DNA from: Bidens hawaiensis
Taxonomy: Eukaryota; Streptophyta; Magnoliopsida; Asterales; Asteraceae
Assembly (NCBI GenBank): GCA_021521415.1
Contig: JAIQDT010000001.1
Location: forward strand, 4,278,001 to 4,342,000
Direction of reading: 5' to 3'
Length of the DNA: 64,000 nt
The translations under genes were made by a program, and so were the position numbers. Position 1 is the stretch's first letter. Every line of letters begins with the position of its first letter. Below are positions 12,801 to 25,409 of the stretch, one piece after another. The notes below the pieces were generated by a model. That model saw only the letters and a program-made list of their open reading frames with translations. It ran no database searches and was not told the DNA's origin.

Positions 12801-14432
12801 GATGATGCTGTTGGTCATGCCGCTTCTCTCGCCTCGGACCGAAATGATCTCGCCGGAAGGGGTGGTAATATGGACTATTTTATCATGGCATATAATCTCC
12901 GCTCGGTTCTCGGATAACCAGTCCATGCCGACAACGACATCGAAACTACTAAGCGTAAAAGGAATAAGGTCGATGTCAAAAACATGACCTGACAGTTTCA
13001 ACTTACATCCCGCAAGTATATGAGTTGTTACTACAGTTTTACCATTAGCTAATTCAACAGGAAACTTAGCGTCTAACGGGGTTGGAGTAAGGTCTAAAAG
13101 TTGGCTAAAGGCTTTCGACACAAAACTCCTATCAGCTCCAGTGTCAAACAAAATAGAAGCAAAATAATCGTTTACAGGGAACTTACCGGACACCACATGC
13201 GGATCATTGCGGGCTTGACCCGATCCAATCACAAACGCTCTTCCTTTGCCATTTCCTCCACCGTTACTGCCACTTCCATTGCCCCCATTGTTGTCATTAT
13301 GTTTCAGCTTGGGGCAATCCTTCCGGAAATGACCTTCCTGTCCACATTCAAAACATCCCTTAGTCATCGGTTGCTTAGGAGCACCCTTTGCCGCAAGGTC
13401 TCCTCTACATTCTTTCGCTTGGTGACCTATCTTTCCGCATCTTTGACACTTGACACGGTCACACTGGCCAACATGATGATAGTTGCACCTGTTGCACTTT
13501 GGATACTTCCCAGCATATCCGCTCGAAACCTGCCCGCTACCGTTGTTGTTGGAGTTGTTGTTGTTGTGATTCTGAGTGTTAAAGCTCCGGGTGAACTCGG
13601 GTTTACGGTAGTGTTGTTGCGGTGGGAGGTTCGAGGATGAAGATCTGGTGTTGTCGAACTTTCTCTTCCCGCTGTTCGGGTTGCTGTTGTTGTTACTGTT
13701 GCTGACGTGGTCATTACTCGGGTTGTCACGGGCTTTAACAGTCGAACCCCTCGGTGGTAACGCACCCTGGGTCACAGCCTGATCCGTCAGTTTGTGAGCC
13801 AAACGGATCGCTTGTTGGATCGTGGCTGGTCTGGAAGACGTCACCATACCCTGAATCTGTGGTGCTAACCCATCAATGTACATCTCTATTCTCTTGCTCG
13901 GCGGATCCACCATCCGCGGACACATCACAGCCAACTCGTGCGAACGAGTAGTGTAGGCTTCAATCTCCGAACCTACCATCTTTAGTGACCAAAATTCTGA
14001 TTCTAACTTCGAAATTTCTTCCCTCGGACAGTACTCCTCTCGCATCATGCTTTTGAACTCCTCCCAGTTCATCGCGTTAGCCAGTTCCAATCCAAGGATC
14101 TGGACGTTCGAATTCCACCAAGTGAGGGCGGAATCCTCAAGTGTCCCAGCAGCGAATTTGACCCTACTGGCAGGGGGACAGTTACACATCTCAAAGGCCG
14201 ACTCGGCCTTCTCAGCCCAACGCAGGAAGCCTATAGCTCCCTCAGTGCCCTTAAACGTACTGGGCTTGCAGTCACGGTAGTTCTTGAAGGTACACGTTCC
14301 ATTCGGACCTCCTGTTTGATTCTGAACGTGTGCGGCTAAAGCGGCCGCGACATGGTCATTCAGCAGAGTTTGGAGTTCAGCTGCAGTCATGCTGATGTTA
14401 CCACGTCCTCGTCCAGCGTTTCTTCCAGCCAT
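9823..14432 (-). pseudogene. gag-pol: Element C gag-pol polyprotein, broken by one missing base
   Basis: The minus-strand ATG at 14432 (MAGRNAGRGRG) opens gag with the WWN gag domain, two zinc knuckles (CQRCGKIGHQAKEC and CFECGQEGHFRKDC) and the protease motif [10 protein letters not shown]. After LLDKGF the frame changes near 12510-12513, where one base appears to be missing. The remainder, 12477-9823, holds RT (FIDDILVYS), RNase H ([13 protein letters not shown]), the HHCC zinc domain, integrase core ([31 protein letters not shown]) and a C-terminal chromodomain-like segment ([18 protein letters not shown]). Chromovirus integrases use this tail to target chromatin. Apart from the single frameshift the whole 4.6 kb frame is open, in keeping with a recent insertion. 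A sequencing error is possible. Confidence 0.93.
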
Positions 14433-14683
14433 TTCCTAGAATCACAGTATAAAGATGTTAAACATGAATTTTTCTTTCATATACAACACACCATACATGT
14501 AATGAAAAGATAAGTAAGAAAGAAATAAGAGACAACATCACATCACAACCACACATTAGTCTAAATAAAAAATTCATGATTAAAACCATTGTATCCGCCA
14601 CAAAGTATTTCCAATCAATCCTCAATTCATAGAAAAATAATAGTTAGGATGGAGACAACCCCTCCATCTAAGCATCATCATTA
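14433..14683 (-). other. Element C spacer between upstream ORF and gag, ending in a 3' splice-site-like sequence
   Basis: Noncoding, AT-rich. On the minus strand it ends GATTCTAG, with the AG at 14437-14436, three bases before the gag ATG. This fits a 3' splice acceptor for gag mRNA (inference). Confidence 0.5.
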
Positions 14684-15447
14684 CTAGATGTCGTCATCTG
14701 AGGACACCTCTGAGTGTGCCTCCTCCTCAGCCGGTTCTTCCTCCGGTTCTTCTTCGGGATCTTCCTCGGGATCTTCTTCGGGATCTTCCTCAGGCTCCTC
14801 TTCGGGATCTTCTTCAGGTTCTACTTCAGGCTCTGCCCCAGGCTCGGCCTCAGGCTCTGCCTCAGGGTCGGCTGCGTTCTGAGCAATCTGCATTTGAAGG
14901 ATATCGCAACGCTCTAACGCTATTTCGGTTCGGGTCCTTGCTTCTTGGAGTTGCTCTTTCAAGTCTATCATTTCGGCTTGCATCTTCATCATAACCTTCG
15001 TTTGTTGATCACTAGCCCCTTGCATATCCTTCATTGCCGCCGCCATGCGGGCAACCTCCTCCTTATTCTCGGTTTCGTCTTTTAACAATCTGGAAACGTT
15101 CTCTCTCGTGTAGCGCATGTAACCCACATCACGCTCCAAACATGAAACAACGGCTGCGAGAACTCTCTCTACAGGTTCGGTTATGGGTGGTAGGGTGTGG
15201 GATAAGCAGGGTGGTTCGGGTGTGGCAACGGGGGAACTTGTTCACGGTAGACCATACGTCTGATCATGTTAGGGTACCAATCCCAGCTTACGTTGTTTTC
15301 GTAAAGGCTTCCGGATAGACGGTACCTCTTCGGTGCGGGAGCTGCGAGTTCCGGGACTACGCGGGGTGGCGAGGCGGTAGGTAACTGAGGTTCCTTCCCG
15401 TGAGCATGCGTCATCGAATCGGATGATGATGAGGGTGGCGTCGACAT
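14684..15447 (-). pseudogene. Element C extra ORF upstream of gag: coiled-coil protein with acidic EP/DP repeats, frame broken
   Basis: The minus-strand ATG at 15447 (MSTPPSSSSDSMTH) begins a proline-rich segment that ends with a stop at 15181. A second frame, open to 14684, carries a helical, probably coiled-coil stretch (RENVSRLLKDETENKEEVAR and onward) and ends in 10-15 repeats of the EEDPEEEPEEDP type with a final DDDI. The frames differ by one indel near 15185-15200 or by an unrecognised splice. No membrane segment is seen, unlike the upstream ORFs of B and D. I do not recognise a named family. The position between PBS and gag, on the sense strand, matches B and D. A 3' splice-site-like CTGTAG lies 2 nt before the ATG. 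Confidence 0.55.
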
Positions 15448-15606
15448 TCCTACAGGTAAGCCGTGTATGCGCGCGCGTATGAGCGAAAGAGGTAAGAGAT
15501 AAGATTACAAGACTACACAAACCTATGCAGTGCGTATTATTATAACTAATGGGTCGTCGCGGTTATAGTCTAGTATGCATGCAGTTTCTAGTTCGCTATA
15601 ACCAAT

Positions 15607-15619
15607 GGCTCTGATACCA
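15607..15619 (-). other. Primer-binding site of element C
   Basis: GGCTCTGATACCA on the plus strand. Its complement, TGGTATCAGAGCC, matches the 3' end of initiator tRNA-Met, which primes minus-strand DNA synthesis. It lies 3 nt from the 5' LTR end. Confidence 0.92.
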
Positions 15620-17846
15620 ATCTGTCACACCCTCAAAATCCACTAACGGAGTTTTACCGTCAGAGGGTGTGAACTGGCAGGATCGGAATCATTAGTTATA
15701 ACCAAACCAAAGAAAACGTTTAAATGAAAAATAAGTGCGGAAGCGTAACACCTTAATTCAAAAGTTGCGTCACGCAGGACGACTTAAAACCAAATGTAAA
15801 TGTTAAAATTAAGTTTGCAGAGTAAGATGTTTAACAATTAATGCATGCTCCTAAACCGCGCGCCCGCCTCGGCTACCTGAGAATAACATACTAAAAGGGG
15901 TCAACACGAGGTTGGTGAGTTCACAAGTTATATAAGATAAATCGTTTAGCGTTTGAGTTCAGCGTTTTCGTTAAGTGTTTTGCGTAACCACGTTACGGCG
16001 TTTAAAAGTTTTGCGTAACCACGTTACGGCGTTTAAATGTTTTGCGTAACCACGTTACGGCGTTTAAGTGTGTAACCACGTTACAGCGTTTAAGTGTTAC
16101 CAGATAATGTTATGTCAAATTATATATCGATAGGTAGCTAATCTATACAACAAGTATTACTAAGTGGTTCGAGACCGAAGCTGACTGTTTATCAAGTGCC
16201 CGTCACCAGGTCAACCCAGACCATGGTAAGTGTTAGCCAAAATTACACCCACTCAACCTCCAGTTGAGCTTAGCGTCGGGTGGGGTTTGTCAAACCCAGT
16301 AGTACTACTCAACAGTGACTCGCTATTCCAAATATTAACCGGTTCGATGCGTGGGACTTCAAGGGTTACGTGCCGCTTAGCCTCTACAAGTGATATATAT
16401 AATTTATAACAAAATCTTAAATATGTGTTTATCTCAAAAATGCGTTTATCGGAGTATGTTATCTCCCCCAAGTGAAAAACGTTTGAAAAACGTTTGAAAA
16501 CAGTTCAAAGAGCGGGGTAAGTGAACTCACTGTTTGCGAAGAATATTCCAAATTAGATCACCGAGTGATGCGCGTCGTAGAAAACTCTCTAGCGTTCTAA
16601 AATAACAAAGAGATTTTCTAAGTATCGGAACGTTTAACGAGTCTCTAGACTCGGCACATAATACCTATGCACGTATCATGTTTCGTGTTTCGTTTGTGAA
16701 CCGTGTGTGATTTAAACAAGTACAATTGTGATACGATACACGAGTGAGCAATTACTTTCGTGTCATGTATTAATAACGTACTTACAAGCAATTATTCCCG
16801 TAAGGGCATTTTGGTCAACAAACAAAGACTAACTAACCATTATTCCCCATAAGGGCAATTTGGTCAATTCATGGCAATCAAACTAGCAACTATTCCCCGC
16901 AAGGGTATTTTGGTCAAAATACAACAATTATATAAAAACTATCATATTTCATGCATTCCTACACAACTCAGCAGCTAGTTTCATTGTGACAGAATTTCTA
17001 CTTGAAAGATTGTACTATTTGACCGATCATATCATCTCAATTAATTCACCAAAAATCACCACTGAAACATACATGTCTTAGGTTTCCAGAACATATTTTA
17101 TATTATTTTTATTCCATATAGATTTCTCATAATGATCAAAACACTACAGTAAACTCATATCAGTCAGATTCATGCACAACAGAATGTTATTTGCAATTCC
17201 CGGTAAACGAAAAATCCAATAAATGCAAGACCACTTGGGTTTGGTTCCTAACTCAGTGAGTCAACTTCCAGAAGTGGAACCAACCCAATTGGCCTCGTAG
17301 TTCATGAGATATAGAATTTACAATATAACCTAACAGCAGGTCTAACAGCTCAGCTTTGCATCACGTTTTTGTAAAATCATAAAAGTATACTTCCACTTAT
17401 CCAAAAATTACGAATTTATACTTTATAGAAACTAGACTCAACCTAGTTTACTGCAGTACCCACAATCTCAATCAATTTTCACGTTTACACTTCGTTACAG
17501 TCAGTTAAACATCGTATATATATTCTGTCCAGAATCTGTTCACATCAAAACTCAACATCATAACAATCTATGAACTATCATGCATCCATATAACCCTCTA
17601 GACACCATAACTACTATCCATGCATATAAATCACACCATACATACAAGATTAGGGTTTGTGTTTTAATTCAAATCAAGAACAACAATCAATCATGTATCA
17701 ATATCAATCTAGTTATCACTTTATCATCAAATCAATTCAAGAATCACATGAACAATATAACACCTAGAATCGGCCAGCTAGGGTTTGTTATTAACCCAAC
17801 AAACATCAAATTCAATCAACAAGGATGTGAAGGATGATCAAATATA

Positions 17847-17848
17847 CC
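17847..17848 (-). promoter_or_regulatory. Candidate 5' splice site in C LTR (leader intron)
   Basis: The minus strand reads GGAAG|GTATATTT about 130 nt downstream of the TATA start region. Paired with the acceptor before the upstream ORF (15450) or before gag (14436), it would remove most of the LTR and the PBS from the mRNA. This is inferred from sequence only. Confidence 0.45.
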
Positions 17849-18004
17849 TTCCTAGCACTTAGTTCTTGGATCAAAGACTTGAATTGATGGTGTATGTGGG
17901 TGTTCTTGTGGACGGCAGCCGTGGAGAAGGGAGGTGAGAGAGAGCCGATCGGAACTTGTAGGTTAGGGTTAGGATAATAATAATAGTTAGGGTTAAGTTA
18001 ATAA

Positions 18005-18014
18005 TATATTTATA
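18005..18014 (-). promoter_or_regulatory. TATA box of element C 5' LTR
   Basis: TATAAATATA on the minus strand, followed 30-130 nt downstream by a CT-rich leader (CTCTCTCTCACC). This is a typical plant LTR promoter layout. The copy in the 3' LTR lies near 9343-9352. Confidence 0.6.
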
Positions 18015-18361
18015 GATATACAAGTTACATTCTAATCCCTCTACTTTCCAAGTGTTGTTTTTCTAGAACATTCTATCATACTTGCACAATAAGTTAACAT
18101 GACCATAATATTATCACATAGCACATAATCCTAACACATAGTAATCACATAGTTCGTGTTTTGACGTTTGTCGTTTATTTATCAACTCGTTTGCGTTTCG
18201 GTGCAAATCCCGAAAGACTACTACACATGTAGTAAATGTTAAGCGTCATTTAAACCCTAGTTTAAATGTAATTAAGTATGCGTTATAGATTCAACGATCT
18301 TTAAAGTTTGAATTAACGGAGTTGAGTTAACGAGGTTAACCTGGAATTGACGATTGTCACA

Positions 18362-20294
18362 AGTCAGCTCGCTTATGCGAACTTTGCCGGTTTACACGTT
18401 TTAAGCTTTAGAAATTTGTTTTTATGTTCTTTTTAGCACAAATAATTACCCGTTTAGTCTCGGGTCTTGAAATTTTACACAACACTTATTTTGACAGTAA
18501 GAAATTTTACAAAAATTTTCCAGATTTAATTTTTATATTTACATTTATTTATCTATTTTTAATCATCGTTAAAACACTAAATATGTCAAAAATACCAAAA
18601 GACTTTAAAAAAATCCCAAATTTTTCCGGGATGATCCCTGCCATCCTCATAGCTCCCTGGAATATTTCCAGAACCCAAAATTCATTTTTCAAGCCATTTT
18701 CACAAAAACCGAGCTAGAAAGCCCTAGAACTCGTTTTACCGAAAAGCCCACTTAGCCTTCTCCAACTGAGCTCAAATTTTGTGTGTGACTTTTATATGTT
18801 ATAAAGAGCTTATCTTAAATTTTCCAGAATTTTTCATCATGTTTAGCTATTTTTCACCATTTTTAGCCAAAACCGAGCATTAAATTCACCAAATATTCAT
18901 CCTTTATCCAAAAATTACCAAAAATTCACAGATCTCATATTTTCATGTGTAGATCATCTCTGTGAAGTTTCATGACCCGAATCTAAGCACACTACAATCT
19001 GTCCAAAATCATAGAACCACACGAAAACCGAACTATCTTGTGTTTTCTAGCGTTAGATCGCAAAGATCTTGGTTTCTAGCCTTTTCTAGCCACTAGATAC
19101 AACACTTACAAGCACAATAACACTCTACCAAGCAAGTTACACCAACAATCAAACCATTTCTTTCATAGTGTCGGTTTTGATATAAAAACAAAGGTTTTAA
19201 CCGTAAAAATCCGTTCTCGACTCTTTTTACTCATTTCTTGGACCAAGATCCCTTGTATAACTTGTATACATCTCTTGATCATGCAAGAGTCGGTTTCATC
19301 TCGGGTTTTCACCCGTCTTTCACATGGAAACTCATTTTACAAGATTTCAACCGTAAAAATTTCGTTCTAAACTCTTTTAACTCATTACTTGGATCAAGAT
19401 CCTTTGTATAACTTGTATACATCACTTGATCATGCGAGAATCGGTTTCAACTCGGGTTTTCACCCATTTTTACATTTGAAACCTCCTTTTCTCAAGATCA
19501 TGAAGTTAGAAACAAGATTCAAGCATTAAAACATGTGTTATACCTTGTAAATCTTGGTTGGAAATCAAGAACTTGGATGAATGTTGAAGGTTTGAGAGAG
19601 TTTTGAGAGTTTGGAGTGTTAGAAAAAGGAAATGAAGTGTGAATGTGTGTGCAATAGGACCGATCGGTCCAAGGTCATGTGTGGGGTGGGGCCCACACAT
19701 CCATTCTAGGCCACACATTCGGATTTTTGTAATCCAGATAATGTTTTGGATAATCTGGCTCAGTTCGTTTCTCGTTTAAACTCGTAATTCGGCTTAAAAC
19801 GAGCCTAAAATGGTCGTTTTTCAGGTTAAAATAAAATTTACATAAAACCGACTTAAAAACTTTAAAAACTTAAACCATGACATTTATTGACTTAAAACAT
19901 CATTTTATTAATGAGTACGCATCTTTTTCGGCTTGATTGATTATCTCTTGCTTGGTTTGGCGTTAAAGGTTTCGTTTAGCGTACTGACGTACCATTAAAC
20001 TTACCATTCTTTTTCTGTGCTATAATTCACTTATCCCGAAGCTTTAATACTTCGTAAACATCACTAAACATTATATATTTCGTCTATAATGTAATTCCCG
20101 ATTCGTTCGGGTTTCAATAACCGTTCATCGATTAATCGTTATTCCGATACGACTAGTTGTACATTCGAGTATAATTCGTACTGTGAATCTTATATACTCG
20201 TATAAACACATTATAATTCATATATTCAGTATTGAATAACACGTAAATCGTATATTCCGGCTAGCGTATACCTGAATTTGCCGGAATCGTTACA
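18362..20294 (-). repeat. Element B 3' LTR, inner part
   Basis: Continues the B LTR after the C insertion, starting with the duplicated AGTCA and matching 27614-29531. It ends GTTACA at 20294 and is followed by the polypurine tract. No gene is seen. The 97- and 70-residue ORFs recur in both LTR copies and lack any recognisable motif. Confidence 0.93.
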
Positions 20295-20304
20295 TTCTCC
20301 CCCC
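20295..20304 (-). other. Polypurine tract of element B
   Basis: The plus strand reads TTCTCCCCCC, so the minus strand is GGGGGGAGAA directly abutting the 3' LTR. It serves as the plus-strand DNA primer in reverse transcription. Confidence 0.85.
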
Positions 20305-20330
20305 GTTATAAAAATTTCGTCCTCGAAATT

Positions 20331-23300
20331 TTACGCGTCAACTACTTCCTTTTGAGGAAATAGGTGGGGGTATTTCTTCCGAAATTCATCCTTTCGTTCC
20401 CATGTATATTCTGGGCCTCGTTGCGAATTCCATCTAACTTTGACCAACGAGATCTTATTGTGTCTAAGTTGCTTGATTTTCCCATCTACTATTTCTATGG
20501 GCTCCTCTACAATGTTGAGTTTATCAATTATTTGAACACCCTCTAAAGGTAACACCGACGTCTCATCCGACAGACACCTTTTCATGTTCGACACGTGGAA
20601 CACGTTGTGAACTGCACTCAGTTCATCAAGCAGTTCTAATCGGTATGCTACAGGACCAATTTTTGCAATAATGTCGAATGGTCCAATATATCTAGGGGCT
20701 AACTTCCCCGCCTTTCCAAATCTAACCACACCCTTCCACGGTGATACTTTCAAATACACTTTATCACCTTTCTCGAATGATAACGGTTTTCTACGGTTAT
20801 CTGCATAACTCTTCTGCCGATCCCGCGCGGCCTTCAGATTGTTTTTAATTTCTAGAATTTTGCTGGTCGTTTCCTGGACCAGATCTGATCTAATAACCGG
20901 TGTGTCGCCCACTTCTGTCCAGCAGAGTGGCGATCGGCATTTCCGTCCATACAATGCTTCGTAAGGCGCTGCCTTTATACTGCTATGGTAACTATTATTA
21001 TAGGAAAATTCTACGAGTGGGAGATGTTGATCCCAATTTCCCTTGAAATCCAGTACGCATGCACGAAGCAAATCCTCCAGGGTTTGAATGGTCCTCTCAG
21101 ACTGACCGTCGGTCTGAGGGTGGTAGGCTGTGCTTAAATTAATACGCGTTCCCAGCGCTTCTTGCACAGCTTGCCAAAGCTTGGAGGTGAAATGGCTATC
21201 CCGATCAGAGATGATTGAGATGGGTATCCCATGACGGGACACAATTTCATTTATATAAATTTGCCCAAGTCTCTCAGTGTTATAATTATTTCTAATCGGA
21301 ATAAAATGTGCCGATTTGGTTAATCGATCCACGATTACCCAAATTGCATCATGTCCACGGGACGTCTTGGGGAGATGTGTCACAAAATCCATCGTGATCT
21401 GCTCCCACTTCCATTCCGGAATTTCCGGTTGTTGTAACATTCCCGAAGGTTTCTGGTGCTCCGCCTTAACCCTCGCACACGTCGTACACTTGCCGACGTA
21501 TGTGGCTATATCCTTTTTCATACCCGGCCACCAGTAGAACTCCTTCACATCCTGGTACATCTTATCCGATCCCGGATGTATGGAATATTTCGATTTATGC
21601 GCTTCGTCCATGATTAATTCACGAAGGTCATGGAGGGTCGGGATCCAAATCCGATTTTTGAAATAAAGAATTTCGTCCACGCGCTGTTCGAAATTCTTCT
21701 CGTTACCGTAAAGTCCCTCTTTTTCCAATTGTTCCTCTTTCAACGCCTCGCGTTGAGCGACTCGAATCAAATCCGAAATGTTCGACCGGACTATCATCCC
21801 CAGCGCTCGCACTCGCAATGGCTTCACCCGGTCCTTCCTACTCAAGGCATCGGCTACGACGTTAGCCTTGCCGGGGTGATAACGGATGTCACAGTCATAG
21901 TCGCTTAATAATTCGACCCATCTTCGTTGTCTCATATTCAGTTCTTTTTGATCGAATATGTGTTGCAAACTTTTATGATCGGTGAAGATGGTGCACTTTG
22001 TACCGTAGAGATAATGTCTCCAGATTTTAAGTGCGAAGATAACTGCTCCCAGTTCTAAGTCATGAGTGGTGTAATTTTTCTCGTGTATTTTTAACTGTCG
22101 AGAAGCATAGGCTATGACCTTATTATTTTGCATCAACACGCATCCTAACCCTCTCCGGGATGTGTCAAATACACGACAAAACCATCGTCTCCGTCGGGGA
22201 GACTTAAGATCGGCGCTTGGCACAATCTTTGTTTTAGCGTTTGAAACGCCGTTTCCTGCTCTTCTCCCCAATCATACTTTCGATCCTTTTGAGTCAGGAG
22301 GGTTAAAGGTTGGGCGATGCTGGAAAAGTTTTCTATAAATCGACGATAGTATCCAGCTAAGCCTAAGAATTGGCGGATTTCCTTTGGCGATTTAGGCGCT
22401 TGCCAACTCTTAACTGCTTCAACTTTACTTGGATCAACGTGTATTCCTTGGTGATTTATAACGTGACCAAGGAATTGCACTTCTTGTAACCAGAAGTTAC
22501 ACTTGGAGAATTTTGCATACAACTTCTCCTGATTAAGAAGCTCTAAAATTAATCTCAAGTGTTGCTCGTGCTCTCCTTTACTCTTCGAGTAAATTAAAAT
22601 ATCGTCAATAAACACGATGACGAATTTATCGAGGTAGGGTTTACAGACCCGATTCATGAGATCCATGAACACCGTTGGCGCATTTGTTAGCCCAAAAGGC
22701 ATAACTAAGAACTCGTAATGGCCGTAGCGAGTCCGGAATGCGGTTTTTGGGATATCCTCCTCCTGGATTCTAACCTGATGGTATCCCGATCTAAGATCTA
22801 TTTTTGAGAAGTAGCTCGCACCTTATAGTTGGTCGAACAGATCATCGATTCGGGGAAGAGGATACCTATTTTTGATTGTCAACTTGTTCAACTCTCTGTA
22901 ATCAATGCACATTCTAAGGCTCCCGTTCTTCTTTTTCACGAATAGTACCGGTGCACCCCACGGGGAATAACTAGGACGAATAAATCCTTTATCCAACAAT
23001 TCTTGCAACTGGTTGGATAATTCTTGCATCTCAGATGGTGCAAGTCGGTAAGGTGCCTTAGCAACAGGGCCAGCTTGAGGTAACAGATCGATTCTGAATT
23101 CGACCTGTCGGGTTGGCGGTAATCCAGGAAGTTCCTCTGGGAAAACTTGTGGAAATTCGCGTACCACGGGAATATCGTCCACCCGTTTTTCTTCAGAATC
23201 AGCGGCCGTCAGGCTCGCTAGATACGCCACACATCCCTGACGTATATATTTTAACACCTTGAGGTGGGATATAAATGGTATCATGGTGCCGGATTTTTCT

Positions 23301-25036
23301 CCTTGCACTAATACCTCCTCGTCATCCGACACCCGAATCTTGACGATTTTCTTTTCACAGTTTATTTCTACCCTGTTACGTGCTAACCAATCCATTCCCA
23401 CTATCACGTCAAAACTACCTAATTCTACCGGTAACAAGTCAATCAGAAAGGATTGTTCGTTCAGAATAAAAGGGCAATTCCGAACTATCTGATTAACTAT
23501 CATGGTTTTACCGTTAGCGACTTCTACGGTGTAAGGTTCTATGGTTTCACCAATAGGAAGGTTTGCTATCGAAAGGAATCTAACGGAGACAAAACTTCTA
23601 TCGGCGCCTGTATCAAATAATACGGAAGCGTAATGATCAGAGACGAGGAATGTACCTGTCACTACGCTGGGGTCCTGGCGTGCCTCGTTCGCCCCCATCA
23701 CGAATGCTCGGCCTCGCGCCGGATTGGACGACGATGCCTGACCCGAGGGTTGCCTCCCGTTTCCTCCCTGGTTCAGTTTCGGACAGTGTCTTTTAAAGTG
23801 ATCCGTGCTGCCGCATTCATAGCAAGCACGGCTGGTGGTCACCATCTGGTTTCCTTGCGGGTTCTGCTGTCGGGCTGGTTGGGTCTTAAATGGCTGCGCA
23901 AGGATAGGTTGCGGTTGTCGGTTCAGGTTGTTCAGATTTGTCTTACAATTTGGTGTGTAGTGTCCAATCCTGCCACACCGGTGGCACACCACCTCCTTGC
24001 ACACGCCACCATGGTGGTAACCACATTTCCCACACTTAGGAAACGTTCCTTTCTGCGGTTCTTGCCTTCCGCCCGAACTAGTCATGGCGTAGTTCTGGGC
24101 AGTGGGTCTAGCACGTTTACCTTGCTGCTTTTCCTGGGTCCTATGGTCATGTGTACCCCGCTTTCCTCCAGCGGACTCTCCCGCCACCTTCAGTGACCCG
24201 CTCCTTACGAAATCGTACGTTACGATACCCGCTTGCGTCACCGCACCCTCATATGTCTGGTGTCCCCCAGAATTGACTATACTCCTTACTACTGGAGTTA
24301 GTCCCCAAATATAACGCTCCACCCTCTTCGACTCTGGGGTGACCAACCATGGTACCAATCGCGCCAACTCATTAAACCGGTTCGTATAACCCAAGTGGTC
24401 CGCCCCCCGCATCTCCAGATTCCACAATTCATTTTCTAATTTCTGCAATTCATTTCTCGGGCAGAAATGTTCCAATACAAGAGCCTTGAGCTCTGTCCAG
24501 GTCATGCGGTTTGTCGTCGCCTGACCGCGAGTCTGCACTATGGTGTTCCACCATGTCAAGGCATGGTCCGTGAATGTGCAGGCAGCATACTTAACAACAC
24601 AATCCTCGGGGCAGTTGCTGATATTTACCACGGATTCTATTTTCTCGATCCATTTAACTAATCCATTTGGTCCTTCAGACCCGCTAAACTCTAGAGGTTT
24701 GCACAACATAAAGTCCTTGATCGAACATCCCCTGGATGCACGAATCGGTTCAGTACGGTTCGTCTCTACCGTAGGTATAGGGCCTTTACTATCAGTAACG
24801 ACCACCCTAGGCGGTGCGTCATTACTCGGAATCGTGTTTTCATTCTGCAGAGGATTAGTATTTCGTTCCCCGTCATTATTGGTGGTCGTTTGATTGCTCG
24901 GAGGGGTTGGATTGGTCGAGTTGTTAATACTGGCGGCGATGCGCGATACTATATCTGGTATCGCCGCCTCCAACTGGCGAGCAATCAGACAGCTCACGTC
25001 CACTTCCGACAATTGGGCTGAACGTTTTGGTGCCAT
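20331..25036 (-). pseudogene. gag-pol: Element B gag-pol polyprotein with one stop and one frameshift
   Basis: The start is the minus-strand ATG at 25036 ([12 protein letters not shown]), chosen because it aligns with [12 protein letters not shown] of element D. The longer frame from 25081 is leader sequence. Order: gag with LTWWN, zinc knuckles ([14 protein letters not shown] and [14 protein letters not shown]), protease [12 protein letters not shown], RNase H, HHCC zinc, integrase ([22 protein letters not shown]) and chromodomain-like tail ([18 protein letters not shown]). A TAA at 22825-22823 stands where D has a glutamine codon in DQLQGA, as a C-to-T change would give. A 1-nt loss near 22166-22170, at the start of RNase H, shifts the frame. 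Everything else reads open, so B was autonomous until fairly recently. Confidence 0.93.
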
Positions 25037-25409
25037 TCTACACAACATCAACAAAATATATATAATCAATACAAATTCCAATCATAAAACACAACAAACA
25101 TTCCATTCATTAATAAACGTTAGTACATATTACACAAACATCCGTTCATATTACTTTCCTGTCACTATTACATTAGATAAGTTTTCCTACATAGGGCCTA
25201 TGTCGGCATCATCTCGACATAACCCGCAACGGGTCAGTGCTTGAATGATACCCAAAAGTATCTATACTGATATGCCCCAAAAGAGACCCACCCTAAGGGC
25301 CAGTGGTTGTATTATAACTAAACAAGATTCACTCCATGTTAGCATCACCACTAACTGCTTACACAGAGTATCAAAAAAATGGTCCCTGTCTATCCCCAAC
25401 CCAAAACAA
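25037..25409 (-). other. Element B spacer between upstream ORF and gag
   Basis: No ORF of note. On the minus strand it ends with a T-rich tract and GTGTAG (AG at 25039-25038) one base before the gag ATG, a plausible 3' splice site. The rest is AT-rich without repeats. Confidence 0.5.

Larger units (their letters stand above)
6961..18361 (-). mobile_element. Element C: very young Tekay-like Gypsy chromovirus
   Basis: Complete element inserted in the 3' LTR of B with duplication AGTCA (6956-6960 and 18362-18366). Left LTR is 6961-9687 (2727 bp) and right LTR 15623-18361 (2739 bp). By eye they differ by an 11-bp duplication near 16480, a 1-bp indel near 16219 and one substitution near 17995. 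On the minus strand: 5' LTR, PBS 15607-15619, extra ORF 15447-14684, gag-pol 14432-9823, 3' LTR. Protein-coding damage seems limited to one missing base in pol and a frame change in the extra ORF. Confidence 0.96.
15623..18361 (-). repeat. Element C 5' LTR
   Basis: 2739 bp and the partner of 6961-9687. As the 5' LTR of a minus-strand element it should carry the active promoter (18005-18014) and the candidate donor (17848/17847). Confidence 0.95.

Noticed and set aside
9935..14280. Several plus-strand ORFs of 60-180 residues
   Set aside because: Antisense shadows of the C gag-pol. They have no domains.
14688..14994. Plus-strand Ser/Gly- and Leu/Pro-rich ORFs
   Set aside because: They are antisense shadows of the EP/DP-repeat tail of the element C upstream ORF.
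18424..19718. Small ORFs (97 and 70 residues), repeated at 27676-27969 and 28743-28955
   Set aside because: They lie in the B LTR copies; differences between copies ignore codon structure and no family is recognised.
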